Assembly: GCF_008704795.1 (NCBI RefSeq)
Contig: NZ_CP023690.1
Coordinates: 1,674,001-1,738,000 of the forward strand
DNA length: 64,000 nt
Origin: Streptomyces spectabilis
GTDB lineage: Bacteria > Actinomycetota > Actinomycetes > Streptomycetales > Streptomycetaceae
Reading direction: 5' to 3'
The translations under genes and the position numbers were made by a program. The notes beneath the pieces are model-generated. The model had not been told where the DNA came from, ran no database searches, and was given only the letters and a program-made list of their open reading frames with translations. Positions 35,653 to 46,600 of the stretch are shown in pieces. How positions within the stretch are numbered: position 1 is the first letter of the stretch; the number at the start of each line of letters is the position of its first letter.

Positions 35653-37509
35653 TCAGGTCCGCGCGGGCTCGGCTCTCGCCCGCCCCAGTGACTGGCTGAA
35701 CAGCACCACCAGTTCGTGGAAGCGGTACAGCGGCCGCCCCAGGCGGTCCACGCCGCAGATGTCCAGGAGCGCGGCGTCCACCAGGCGCTCAAGACGCTGC
35801 TCGGCCGTCGACTCGGGTTCGGCGAGGCAGCGGGCGGCGGTCTCGGCCCGGAAGGGCTCCGTGCCGAGGGCCGCCAGGCACATCAGCGTACGGCCGGTGT
35901 GCCGGGGGAGCTGCCGCAACGAGGTGAGCAGGGCACCGCGCACGTCCAAACCTCCGTACGACAGTTCACGTAGCCGCGTCGACGGCTCCGCCAGGCGGTT
36001 CGCCAGCCACGACGCGGGCCAGCGGGGCCGGGAGGCAAGGCGGCTGCCGACGACGCGCAGCGCCAGCGGCAGGCCGCCGCAGCGGGCGAGCAGCGCCTGG
36101 GTCGCGGCCGGGTCGGCGAGGAGCTGGGCCCGGCCCGCCACGCTGACGAGCAGGTCGAGCGCGGCGCCGTCCTCCAGGGGCGTGAGCACCGTGGTGCGGG
36201 CCTGGGTGACCCGTGGCAGGCGGGCCCGGCTGGTGATCAGGACCGTCGCCTCGGGCGAGCCCGGTACCAGGGGCTCGAGCTGGCCGCTGTCGACGGCGCC
36301 GTCGAGGACGACGAGCAGCCGCTTCCCCGCGGTGCGGATGCGGTAGAGGCGGATCAGCTCGTCGAGGCAGGTGCGTTCGTCGTAGGAGCCGTCCGCGCCG
36401 CCCACGCCTCCGGGGGCGTCCGCGAGGTCCGGCACCGCGCCGAGCGCCCGGAGCAGCATCGTCAGGACGTCACGCACGCTGCGGGGCGTGCCGTCGGCCG
36501 TGGTCAGTTCGGCGAAGAGCTGGCCGTCGGGGTAGTGCCGGGCGGCGGCGTGCGCGGCTCTGACCGCGAGCGCCGTCTTGCCGACGCCCGCCATGCCGGT
36601 GACGAGCAGGCCGCGCGGGCCGCGGCCGTCGGGCTCCGGCGTCAGCTGCTTGCGCATGGACTCCAGCTCGCTCTCCCGGCCGATGAGTTCCTCCACGTCG
36701 GCGGGCAGCATCGAGGGCCGGGGCGCGCCGTCGTCGGCGTCGGCGGCCGGGGCGCCGCCGCCGGCGCCCGGTCCCGAGCCGAGCTTGCCGACGAGGACCG
36801 CGTGGTAGGTCGAGCCGAGCGTCTCCCCCGGGTCGATGCCCAGCTGGTCCGCGAGGACGTCACGGCCCTCGTGGTAGCTGCGCAGCGCCTCGGCCTGCCG
36901 CCCGCACCGGTAGAGGGCGGTCATCAGCTGCGCGCGCAGCTTCTCCCGCAGCGGGTACTCCGCCACGAGCCCGGTGAGTTCCGCGGTCAGCCGCTCGTGG
37001 CGGCCGAGCGCGAGGTCGGCCTCGATGCGGCGCTCCAGGACGTGCATCCTGGCCTCCTCCAGGCGCGGCAGCTCGGCTTCGGCGAGATGGTCGGTCACGC
37101 CGGAGATGCCGGTGCCGCGCCAGAGGCCGAGGGCCTGGCCGAGCAGGGCGGACGCCTCGCGGTTGCGGCCCGCGGCGAGTTCGGCGCGGCCCCGCTCGGC
37201 GAGCCGCTCGAACTCGATGAGGTCGACGGTGCTGCGGGGCGCGCGCAGCGCGTACCCCGGCGGACGGCGCTCGATGGCGACCTCGTCGCCGAGCAGTTTC
37301 CGCAGCCGCGACATGTACGTGTAGATCTGTGCGCCGGACGTGGCCGGCGGCTCCCACCCCCACAGCAGCGTGCTCATGCGCGCGTCCGACACCACCCGGC
37401 CCCGCGCGAGCAGCAGAGCCGCGAGGACCGTAGGAACTTTGGATCCGGTCAGGGCGACTCTGTCGGCGCCCTTCATTGCTTCCACCGGGCCGAGGACTCG
37501 AAAGTCCAT
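35653..37509 (-). CDS. SARP regulator with NB-ARC domain, no TPR region
   Basis: A 618-residue regulator. The winged-helix domain (about 1-95; MDFRVLGPVEAMKGADRVAL, VLAALLLARGRVVSDARMSTLLW) is followed by BTAD (about 100-250; EFERLAERGRAELAAG, ALYRCGRQAEALRSYHEGR) and an NB-ARC domain with P-loop GMAGVGKTAL near residue 305, VVLDGAVDS and TSRARLP. It ends after the winged-helix part of the ATPase, about 490 residues shorter than its convergent partner. GGGGGG lies about 8 bases before the ATG. No TTA codon was seen. It is the last gene on the NRPS strand, with its own upstream region. Confidence 0.9.
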   Translation of the reverse strand: MDFRVLGPVEAMKGADRVALTGSKVPTVLAALLLARGRVVSDARMSTLLWGWEPPATSGAQIYTYMSRLRKLLGDEVAIERRPPGYALRAPRSTVDLIEFERLAERGRAELAAGRNREASALLGQALGLWRGTGISGVTDHLAEAELPRLEEARMHVLERRIEADLALGRHERLTAELTGLVAEYPLREKLRAQLMTALYRCGRQAEALRSYHEGRDVLADQLGIDPGETLGSTYHAVLVGKLGSGPGAGGGAPAADADDGAPRPSMLPADVEELIGRESELESMRKQLTPEPDGRGPRGLLVTGMAGVGKTALAVRAAHAAARHYPDGQLFAELTTADGTPRSVRDVLTMLLRALGAVPDLADAPGGVGGADGSYDERTCLDELIRLYRIRTAGKRLLVVLDGAVDSGQLEPLVPGSPEATVLITSRARLPRVTQARTTVLTPLEDGAALDLLVSVAGRAQLLADPAATQALLARCGGLPLALRVVGSRLASRPRWPASWLANRLAEPSTRLRELSYGGLDVRGALLTSLRQLPRHTGRTLMCLAALGTEPFRAETAARCLAEPESTAEQRLERLVDAALLDICGVDRLGRPLYRFHELVVLFSQSLGRARAEPART

Positions 37510-37524
37510 CTCGGCACCCCCCGT

Positions 37525-37553
37525 CGTCAGGCGAACACTTGCCGGGCCTGACG
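37525..37553. promoter_or_regulatory. Inverted repeat in the leader of the second SARP gene
   Basis: CGTCAGGC (37525-37532) and GCCTGACG (37546-37553) form an 8-bp perfect inverted repeat 16-44 bases upstream of the SARP ATG. It may be an operator, or an RNA hairpin close to the ribosome site. Confidence 0.35.
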
Positions 37554-37609
37554 CTACGAAGTGCCGTTATCCACGGCTTATTCGGCGGACAACGAGCTTT
37601 AAACCTCAC

Positions 37610-37653
37610 GCACCGCATGCGGCTGAATACATTCCTTCGGCCGCATGCGGTGC
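37610..37653. terminator. 14-bp inverted repeat downstream of the NRPS operon
   Basis: GCACCGCATGCGGC (37610-37623) and GCCGCATGCGGTGC (37640-37653) are perfect inverted repeats with a 16-base loop, beginning 39 bases after the last NRPS stop. It probably ends the NRPS transcript. Each arm also contains the self-palindrome CCGCATGCGG (37613-37622 and 37641-37650, 28 bp apart), so a paired operator for the SARP promoter is an alternative. Confidence 0.55.
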
Positions 37654-37692
37654 TGGTGCCGGAACGGTTGATTCCCGTGCCGTGCGGGGTGT

Positions 37693-40641
37693 TCAGTCGC
37701 CGGCGAGGCGTGCGGTGATGTCCCGGCCGAGGCTGGCCGCGACGGCCTTGTGCACCTCTTTGCCCAGGTCGGAGTTTGTCATCACGACGCATCCCGCGCC
37801 GGATCGCAGCCGCAGCGATGTCAGGGCCCGGAAGCCGGGGGTCTGCCCGCCGTGGCCGAATTCCACGTCTCCGAGGGAGCTGTCGACGACCGTGCCGAGG
37901 CCGTAGAAACTGCCCGGGAAGGCTTCGGTGAGCATCTGCTCCGCGAGCGGTCCCGGCAGCAGGTCCCCGAGGCCGTTGCGGGTCCTGCGCAGCGCGCAGG
38001 CGAACTGGGCGAGGTCGGCGGCCGTGCTCCACAGCCCGCTGCCGACCCGCGCGGGGCGGCAGCGGTGCCCGCCGTGCAGCGCCTCGCCGTGCCGGTCGTG
38101 GCCCGCGGCGACGTCCGCGTGGGCGCCCGCCGCGAAGGCGCTGTCCCGCATGCCGAGCTCCTGGAAGACCAGCTCGTCGACGAGTTTGCCGAGTTCCTGC
38201 CCGGTCACGTCGGTCAACAGCTGCTCAACGAAGGCCCATTGGCTGCCCGCCTTGCGGAACACCGACCCCGGCTCGGCCTCCGCCTCGACGTCGTCGAGGA
38301 CGTCGGACACGGAGGGCATGGTCTCGTCGGGGTGCCACCACGTGGCCGACGCCGACGACAGGCCCGCGGTGTTCGACAGACAGTGGCGCAGGGTGACCCG
38401 GCCGCCGCCGGGCAGACGCGGCACGGTCCGCCCGGTCAGGTACTCGTCGAGCGGCGTGTCCAGGGCGAGCGGCCCGTCGGCGACGAGGCGCAGCGCCGCG
38501 AGCGCGATGACGTGCTTGCTGATCGAACCGGCCTGGAAGCGGGTGCGCAGCGTGACGGGCGCGCCCGTGTCCAGGGACCGCACGCCGTGCACGTGCAGGG
38601 CCGCGACCTCCCCGTTCCGCAGGACGGCGACGGCCGCGCCGGGGATGCCGTGCGCCGCCATCACGTCCTCCACGTCGGCCGCGGGCCGGGGGGCGTTCAC
38701 CGGCGTACCGGTCCGTGGCCCGCCGACCGTGCCGCCGTCCGGCTCGTTCCCGTCGCCGGGTCCGCGGTCGTCGGCCGCGGCTTCCCGGGCGTCCGCTCCG
38801 TCAGGGGCGTCGTGGGGGGCACCTTCATCGTCTCCTGCTCCGTAGGCCGCGGTGGTCCCGTCGATCGCGGCCCCGAGGTCCGCGATGGTCACGCTGTCAA
38901 GCAGCATCCGCAGGGTCACGGCGAGGCCCGCCTTCCGCCCGGCGGCGAGGACGTGCACGATGCGCATGGAGTCGACCCCGAGGTCGGCGAGCCGGTCGTG
39001 CGCGCCGACGCCGGGGATGCCGAGCACCTCGGCGCACACGTCGGCGAGCAGCCGCTCGGTGGGGGTACGGGGTGCCTGGTAGGCGCGGTCGGCGACGAGC
39101 GCCGTGCGCTGGGGCGCGGGCAGGGCCGCGCGGTCGACCTTGCCCGCGGCGTTCAGCGGGAAGCGGTCGAGCAGGACGAAGCCCGTGGGCACCATGTACG
39201 CGGGGAGCCGCGCGGCGAGGTGGCGGCGCAGCTCGTCCTGCCCGGCGTCGGCGCCTTCCGGACCGTCGGGCTCCGCGCCGCTGCCGGAAGGGACGGCCCG
39301 GAGGACGTACGCGACCAGCCAGGGCTCGCCCTGGCCGTCCTCGCGTGCGACCACGACGGCCGAGCCGACGCCGGGGTGGGTCACCAGCTGTTCCTCGATC
39401 TCGCCGAGTTCGACGCGGTAGCCGCGGAGCTTCACCTGGTGGTCGGTGCGGCCCAGGTACTCCAGGTCGCCGTCGGCGCGGAAGCGGACCAGGTCACCGG
39501 TGCGGTACATGCGCGATCCGGGCGGCCCGCCGAGTTCCTCCGGCAGGAAGCGTCCGGCGGTCAGGCCGGGGCGGCCCACATAGCCGCGGGCCACGCCCGT
39601 GCCCGCCAGGTACAGCTCGCCGGTCACGCCGACGGGCACGGGCTGGAGCCCGCCGTCGAGCACGTAGACGCGGGTGTTGTGGATCGGCCGCCCGACCGGC
39701 ATGTCCGGGGTGTCCGGCGGCACTTCCCAGCCGGTGGACCATACGGTCGTCTCGGTCGGCCCGTACAGGTTGACCAGGCGGTCCACGTGGCCGCGCAGTT
39801 CGCGGCCGAGGGACGGCGGGCACGCCTCACCGGTGGTCACAGCCGTGATGGGGCGGCGTGCGAACCCGGCCGCGAGCAGCAGTTTCCAGCCTGCCGGAGT
39901 GGCCTGGACGTGGGTGACGCCGTGGGTGTCGACGAGGTCGAGCTGCGCGAGCGCGTCGCCCAGGCCGCTGTCGTCGACGAGCACCACGGAGCCGCCGGTG
40001 ACCAGCGGCAGGTACAGCTCGGCGTACGAGATGTCGAAGGACACCGACGTCGCCGCGAGCCACACGTGTTCGGGCGCCGCGTCGAACCGCGCCCGCATCG
40101 AGAAGAGCAGGTTCAGGATCGCACCGTGCGCGATCTGCACGCCCTTGGGCCGCCCGGTCGAGCCGGAGGTGAACAGCGTGTAGGCGAGGCCGTCGGGCGA
40201 CGGCTTCTCCACCGCCGGGGCGGGCGCGGTGCCGGGCCGCGCCGCGATCCGCTCCTGGTCGCGGTCCAGGTCGAGGAGTTCGCCTTCGTACCCGTCTCCG
40301 AGCAGCCCGGCCAGGGTCCGCTGGGTGACGACGAGCCGTGCGCCCGCGGTGTCCAGCATGTAGGCCAGGCGCTCGGCGGGCATGACGGCGTCGAGGGCCA
40401 GTTGGGAGCCGCCCGCCTTCCAGATGCCGAGGAGCACCGGGAGCAGCCAGGGGCCGCGCTCCAGGAGCACGCCGACCACGGACTCCGGGCCGACGCCCGC
40501 GGCGCGCAGCTCGTGCGCGACGCGGTTGGCCCGGGCGTCCAGTTCCCGGTAGGTCAGGACGGTCGATCCCGCCCGTACGGCGACGGCGTCCGGATGGGCC
40601 GCGACGGTCGCCGCGAACACGTCGTGCACGCGCCTGCTCAT
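37693..40641 (-). CDS. NRPS termination protein: A-T-serine hydrolase (PBP/beta-lactamase-type release domain)
   Basis: 982 residues. The adenylation domain (about 1-500; [39 protein letters not shown]) has a by-eye code D-I-A-Q-V-T-L-V-W, nearest to glycine-type codes. The carrier domain has Ser558 in LGVDSM. An acidic linker (about 590-660) leads to a serine-hydrolase domain of the beta-lactamase/PBP family (about 665-982): S706-I-S-K709 supplies the SxxK pair and H930-G-G the third motif. The second motif, normally Y-x-N, is K797-A-G. There is no condensation domain here; it is supplied by the end of the preceding NRPS, whose stop overlaps this start (ATGA). Likely role: load the last residue and release or cyclise the peptide. 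Confidence 0.88.
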   Translation of the reverse strand: MSRRVHDVFAATVAAHPDAVAVRAGSTVLTYRELDARANRVAHELRAAGVGPESVVGVLLERGPWLLPVLLGIWKAGGSQLALDAVMPAERLAYMLDTAGARLVVTQRTLAGLLGDGYEGELLDLDRDQERIAARPGTAPAPAVEKPSPDGLAYTLFTSGSTGRPKGVQIAHGAILNLLFSMRARFDAAPEHVWLAATSVSFDISYAELYLPLVTGGSVVLVDDSGLGDALAQLDLVDTHGVTHVQATPAGWKLLLAAGFARRPITAVTTGEACPPSLGRELRGHVDRLVNLYGPTETTVWSTGWEVPPDTPDMPVGRPIHNTRVYVLDGGLQPVPVGVTGELYLAGTGVARGYVGRPGLTAGRFLPEELGGPPGSRMYRTGDLVRFRADGDLEYLGRTDHQVKLRGYRVELGEIEEQLVTHPGVGSAVVVAREDGQGEPWLVAYVLRAVPSGSGAEPDGPEGADAGQDELRRHLAARLPAYMVPTGFVLLDRFPLNAAGKVDRAALPAPQRTALVADRAYQAPRTPTERLLADVCAEVLGIPGVGAHDRLADLGVDSMRIVHVLAAGRKAGLAVTLRMLLDSVTIADLGAAIDGTTAAYGAGDDEGAPHDAPDGADAREAAADDRGPGDGNEPDGGTVGGPRTGTPVNAPRPAADVEDVMAAHGIPGAAVAVLRNGEVAALHVHGVRSLDTGAPVTLRTRFQAGSISKHVIALAALRLVADGPLALDTPLDEYLTGRTVPRLPGGGRVTLRHCLSNTAGLSSASATWWHPDETMPSVSDVLDDVEAEAEPGSVFRKAGSQWAFVEQLLTDVTGQELGKLVDELVFQELGMRDSAFAAGAHADVAAGHDRHGEALHGGHRCRPARVGSGLWSTAADLAQFACALRRTRNGLGDLLPGPLAEQMLTEAFPGSFYGLGTVVDSSLGDVEFGHGGQTPGFRALTSLRLRSGAGCVVMTNSDLGKEVHKAVAASLGRDITARLAGD

Positions 40642-43600
40642 TCCCACTCCATGTCGGTGTCGTTCCAGTCCTGGAGGAGCCGCGCGCGTTCGGTGTCCGT
40701 GAGGACCGCCGCGCGGGCGTCGCCGTCCGCGTCGGCCGCCATGGCCTCCAGGACGGTCCGGTACATGCCCACGAGGCGCTCCGCGCCGGCGCGGTTGAGG
40801 CCGGTGCTCACGGCCCGCAGGACGAGCCTGCCGGGGACGTTGGCGATCGACATCGTGAACTCGTTGGAGCTGTCGCCCGCGCCCGCGCGGACGTCCACGG
40901 AGCCGGTGTCGACCTGGTGGAAGTCCTGGTAGCGGAACATGATGTCGAAGAGCCGTCCGCCGCCCGCGAGACGCTGCACGGCGGGCAGCGGATAGCGCCG
41001 GTGGCGGTACACCTCGGCCTCGCGGTCGAACACCTGCCGTACGAGGGCGCGCCAGGTGTCGGCGGTGCGGTCGTGGGCGAACGGCAGGGTGTTGAGGAAC
41101 ATCCCGTACACCCGCTCGGCGCCGGGCACCTCGGGCCGCGCGCTGTACAGGACGCCCGTGTGGAAGGCGTTCTCGTTCGTGACGGAGCTGAGCACCTTCA
41201 GGTGCGCGGCGAGGAGGACGGCCTTGAAGGACGTGCCGGTGTCCGTGGCGAGCGCGCGCAGCGCGGGCTCGATGTCGCGGAACTCCACCGACAGCTTGAA
41301 GTCCTCGCGGGCCGCGGCCACGCCGTCGCCCCACTCGGCGGGCAGCGCGCACGCCGCGTGGCCGTCGACGACGCGCCGCCAGTAGTCGCGGTCCTCCGTC
41401 GATTCGAGCGCCGCGAGTTCGGCGGCGACGAAGTCCGCGTACCGCACCGGCATCGGCTCCTCCGGCTCCGGCTCCGCGCCTTCGGCGAACGCCCGGTACG
41501 CGTTCAGGACCTCCATGAGCAGTGACTGCTGGCTCCAGCCCTCCGTGATGGCGTGGCAGTGCGTGAAGCCGAGGTGCCAGGCCTCGTCGGACTCGACGAG
41601 CGCGGAGATCCGCAGCAGCGGCGGCCGCGAGACGTCGAACAGCTCGGCGCGTTCCCGCGCGATGTGCGCGCGCCGCCCCTCCTCGAACTCCTCGGGCGTG
41701 GTGCCGCGCAGATCGTGCGCGACGACGGTCGTGTCGGCCTCCTCGTGCACCAACTGGAGCGGCATCTCGTACGTTTCGAGCGCGAAGGACGTCCGCAGCA
41801 TCTCGTGCCGGGCGATCACGGTCCGTGCGGCGTGGGCCAGTGCGCCCGCGTCGAACGGCCTGCCGTCCACGATCCTGAAGGTGGACGTGTTGTGGTACTT
41901 GTTCAGGCCGTCGTCGGAGAGCATCTCCAGGAGCATGCCGAGCTGGACCTGGGAGAGCGGGAACGCGTCGGTGACGTCGGCGGGCAGCGCCTCGCGCACG
42001 CTGCTCGGGACGAGCGCGAACGGCGCGATGCCTTCCGGTTCGGGAGCGCCGCCGCCGGTGCCGAGCGCGGCGGCGAGACCCGCCACCGTCCGGTGCCGGA
42101 ACACATCACCCACACCCGCCTCGAAACCCTGCGCCCGCAACGCCCCGACCAGGGCGATCGCCTTGATCGAATGCCCGCCCAGGTCGAAGAAGCTCTCCTC
42201 GACCCCGACCTTCTCCAGACCCAGGATCTGACCCCACACCTCGGCGATCCGGGCCTCCGCGTCGGAGCGCGGGGCGACATAGGTGTCGGTCACCGCCGCC
42301 GTCGCCTCGGGCAGGGCCTTGCGGTCGGCCTTGCCGTTGGCCGTGAGCGGGATCGCATCGAGCTCCACGAACACCGAGGGCACCATGTACTCCGGCAGCA
42401 CCTCGCCCAGAGCCTCGCCGATCCCCTCGCTCTCCCCGACGACGTACGCGATCAACTGCTGCTCGTCGGACACGACGACCGCGGCATCGGACACGGACGG
42501 CTGCGCGACCAGCGCGGCGCGGATCTCACCCAGCTCGATGCGGTAGCCGCGGATCTTCACCTGGTCGTCGATCCGCCCCAGGAAGTCCACCGCACCGTCG
42601 GCCCGCCAGCGAACCAGGTCACCGGTCCGGTACAGACGCTCACCCGGGCCGCCGTACGGATCGGGCACGAACCGCTCCGCGGTCAGCCCAGGACGCCCCG
42701 CATACCCGCGCGCGACACCCGTCCCACCGACGTACAACTCCCCTACGACCCCGACGGGGACGGGCTGTTGCCGCGCGTCCAGGACCCTCATGGCCATGTT
42801 GGGAAGGGGCCGCCCGATCGGCACGACGCCCGTGAACTCCTCCTCCAGCGGGAAGACGCAGGTCCCCACGGTCGCCTCGGTCGGACCGTACTCGTTGACG
42901 ACCTGACCGTCCCCGAGCAACTGCCGCCACCGCTCGACCAGTTGGCCCGGCAGCGCCTCACCGGCGACCACGACCTTGCGCGTCAGCTCCTGCACCCGCT
43001 CGTCCGACAACTGCCCGTCAAGGACTTCGAGATGACCGGGCGTGAGCTTGATGAACGAGAAGGGCCCTGCCGCGACCAGCGCATCACCCAGCTCGGTCAG
43101 CTCACCGCCGTACAACCACACCCGCTGCCCCGCCACCAACGGCGCCCACACATTCGGCACCACCAGATCGAAGGCCACCGACGAGAAGACCGGCGCGCCG
43201 CCGGAACCAGAGGATGCGAGTTCGCGCTCCGCCCACTCCACGTGATTGGCCAGACCCCGGTGCGTCACCTCCACACCCTTGGGCCGCCCCGTCGAACCCG
43301 ACGTGAACACCGTGTACGCCACCGCATCCAGGTCGATAGCGACCTCAGGAGCACGCGACGGATACGCCGACAGATCCTCGGCCGTCAACACCACCGGCAC
43401 ATCCACGAACCGATCCGCGTACTCGACCGACGTCACGGCCACCGACACGCCACCGTCGGCCACCATCGCCGCGATCCGCTCCGACGGCAGTACGGGATCC
43501 ATCGGCACATAACCCGCACCCGCACGCCACACACCCAACAACGCCACCATCAACTCAACCGAACGATCCAGCAGCACCGCCACCGACGAACCCACACCAA

Positions 43601-46600
43601 CGCCCTCGGCGCGCAGACGATGAGCCAGACGATTCGCCGCCGCATCCAACTCCACGTACGACAACCGCTGTTCACCACACTCCACTGCGACGCCGCTTGG
43701 CACCCGGGTCACCTGACGCGCCACCAACTCCGGCACCGAAACCCCGGACACCACCGCCACCGACTCCGCGCCACCCCACGTACTCAGTACGCGCTCACGC
43801 TCGCCGTCCGGAAGGAGTGTCGTCTCGGCGTCGCCGTCGGCGTCGGTCGCGATCGATTCGAGGACCGCGCGGTACATCGCGGCGATGCGCGTGAGGTTCG
43901 CGCGGGTGACGGAGCTCGGGTCCACCGTGAGGAGCAGGCCGCTGGCGCGGGCCGCCACGGCGAGGCCGAACTCGGTGGCGCCCTCGCCCATGCCCGAGTC
44001 GGCGTCGACGATGTCGCTGTCCGTCTGGGCGTCGCTCAGGTCGAGGTAGCTGAAGCGGACGTGCAGCAGGCGGGAGCCATCGCCCAGTTCGCGCTGCATC
44101 ACCGGCATCGGGAAGCGCCGGTGCGGCCAGAGGGCACCCTCCTGCTCGAAGACCTGGCCGATGAGCTCGCGCCAGGTGCGGGCGCCGCGCCGATGGGCGA
44201 ACGGCACGGTGTTGAGGTACATGCCGTAGACCCGCTCGGCGCCGACCGCTTCGGGCCGGCCGCTGCACACCAGGCCGGTGCAGAAGGCCTCTTCCGGCGT
44301 GAGCTGGCTCATCACCTTCAGGTGCGCCGCGTGCAGCACGGCCTTGAGCGAGGTGCCGGTCTCGGTCGCACGGGCGCGCAGCCGCGGGGCCAGGTCGTCG
44401 AGCGGGACGCGCAGCGTGTGCGCGTCGCTCCCGGCGGCCTCCGAGTCGCCCAGGGCGGACGGCAGCTCGAAGGTGCCGTGGCCGTCGATGACGTCGCGCC
44501 AGTAGCCCCGGTCCTCATCGGAGGCGAGGGAGGCCAGTTCGGCGGCCACGAAGTCGGCGTACCGCACGTCGGGGATCTCCACGCGGGGCAGTTCCCCGTC
44601 GGCGCGCAGCGTCAGATAGCCCTCGACGATGTCGCTCAGGAGGGAGCGGTGGCTCCAGCCCTCCGTGATCGGGTGGCAGACGCTGACCGAAAGCCACCAC
44701 GCCTCGTCGGACTCGACGAGCGCGGAGATCCGCAGCAGCGGCGCGCGGTCGAGCGCGAACGGCAGGGCGCGCTCGCTGACGATGTGCTCCCTGCGGAAGA
44801 CCTCCTGCTCGGCGGCGTTCCGGCCGCGCAGGTCGTGGACGGTGACCGGCAGTTCGGCGACCGCGTGGATCAGTTGCAGCGGCGTCGAGTAGCCCTCCAG
44901 GTCGAAGGAGGCGCGCAGCATCTCGTGCCGTTCGACGACGGCCCGGCCCGCCGCGGCGAGCGCGGCGCGGTCGAAGGGGCGGCCGTCCTTGATCCGGAAG
45001 GTGGTGGTGTTGTGGTACTTGTTGCGGCCGTCGTCGGCCAGCATCTCCACCAGCATGCCGAGCTGGACCTGCGCCAGCGGGAACGCGTCGACGAGCCCCT
45101 CGGGCAGCCGCTCCCGGTCGTGCGGTTCGAGCAGCGCGAACGGCGCCACGCCTTCCGGTTCGGGAGCGCCAGTGCCGATGCCGAGCGCGGCGGCGAGACC
45201 CGCCACCGTCCGGTAGCGGAACACATCACCCACACCCGCCTCGAAGCCCTGCGCCCGCAACGCCCCGACCAGGGCGATCGCCTTGATCGAGTGGCCGCCC
45301 AGGTCGAAGAAGCTCTCCTCGACCCCGACCTTCTCCAGACCCAGGATCTGACCCCACACCTCGGCGATCCGGGCCTCGGTCTCCGTGCGCGGGGCGACGT
45401 GGGCGTCCGTGTCGGGCGCTCCAGGATCGGGCAGGGCCTTGCGGTCGGCCTTGCCGTTGGCCGTGAGCGGGATCGCATCGAGCTCCACGAACACCGAGGG
45501 CACCATGTACTCCGGCAGCACCTCGCCCAGGGCCTCGGCCAGCCCCTCGCTCTCGCCGACCACGTAGCCGATGAGGCGCTGGTCGTCGGACACGAGGACC
45601 GCGGCGTCGGACACGGACGGCTGTGCGACCAGTGCCGCGCGTATCTCACCCAGCTCGATGCGGTAGCCGCGGATCTTCACCTGGTCGTCGATCCGCCCCA
45701 GGAAGTCCACCGCACCGTCGGCCCGCCACCGGACGAGATCGCCGGTCCGGTACAGACGCTCTCCGGAGCCCCCGTACGGATCGGGCACGAACCGCTCCGC
45801 GGTCAGCCCAGGACGCCCCGCATACCCGCGCGCGACACCCGTCCCACCGACGAACAGCTCCCCGGTCACGCCCACCGGCACGGGACGCATCCCCGCGTCG
45901 AGCACCCGCATCACCATGTTGGGGAGCGGCCGCCCGATCGGCACGACCCCGGTGAACTCCTCCTCAAGCGGGAAGACGCAGGTCCCCACGGTCGCCTCGG
46001 TCGGACCGTACTCGTTGACGACCTGACCGGCGCCCAGGAGCTGCCGCCAGCGCTCCACCAACTGTCCCGGCAGCGCCTCACCGGCGACCACCACGCGCGA
46101 GACGAGCGACTGGATCTCGGCATCGCCCAACTGCCCGTCTAGGACTTCGAGATGACCGGGCGTGAGCTTGATGAACGAGAAGGGCCCTGCCGCGACCAGC
46201 GCATCACCCAGCTCGGTCAGCTCACCGCCGTGCAGCCACACCCGCTGCCCCGCCACCAACGGCGCCCACACATTCGGCACCACGAGATCGAAGGCAACCG
46301 ACGAGAAGACCGGCGCGCCGCCGGAACCAGAGGATGCGAGTTCGCGCTCCGCCCACTCCACGTGATTGGCCAGACCCCGGTGCGTCACCTCCACACCCTT
46401 GGGCCGACCCGTCGAACCCGACGTGAACACCGTGTACGCCACCGCATCCAGGTCGATAGCGACCTCAGGAGCACACGACGGATACGCCGACAAGTCCTCC
46501 GCTGTCAACGCCACCGGCACATCCACGAACCGATCCGCGTACTCAACCGACGTCACAGCAGCCGACACCTTGCCGTCCGCCACCATCGCCGCGATCCGCT

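Noticed and set aside
35539..35691. A 50-codon plus-strand ORF (MHSKRTTPGGD...) with GGAAGG before its ATG, between the convergent SARP genes
   Set aside because: It contains the terminator hairpin at 35595-35623, overlaps the end of the minus-strand SARP gene, has no recognisable family and looks like a chance frame in high-GC DNA.
41553..46142. Long plus-strand open frame (over 1500 codons) opposite the large NRPS
   Set aside because: Antisense shadow caused by high third-position G/C. The translation is His/Arg/Gln-rich without domains, and the minus strand has clear NRPS domains.
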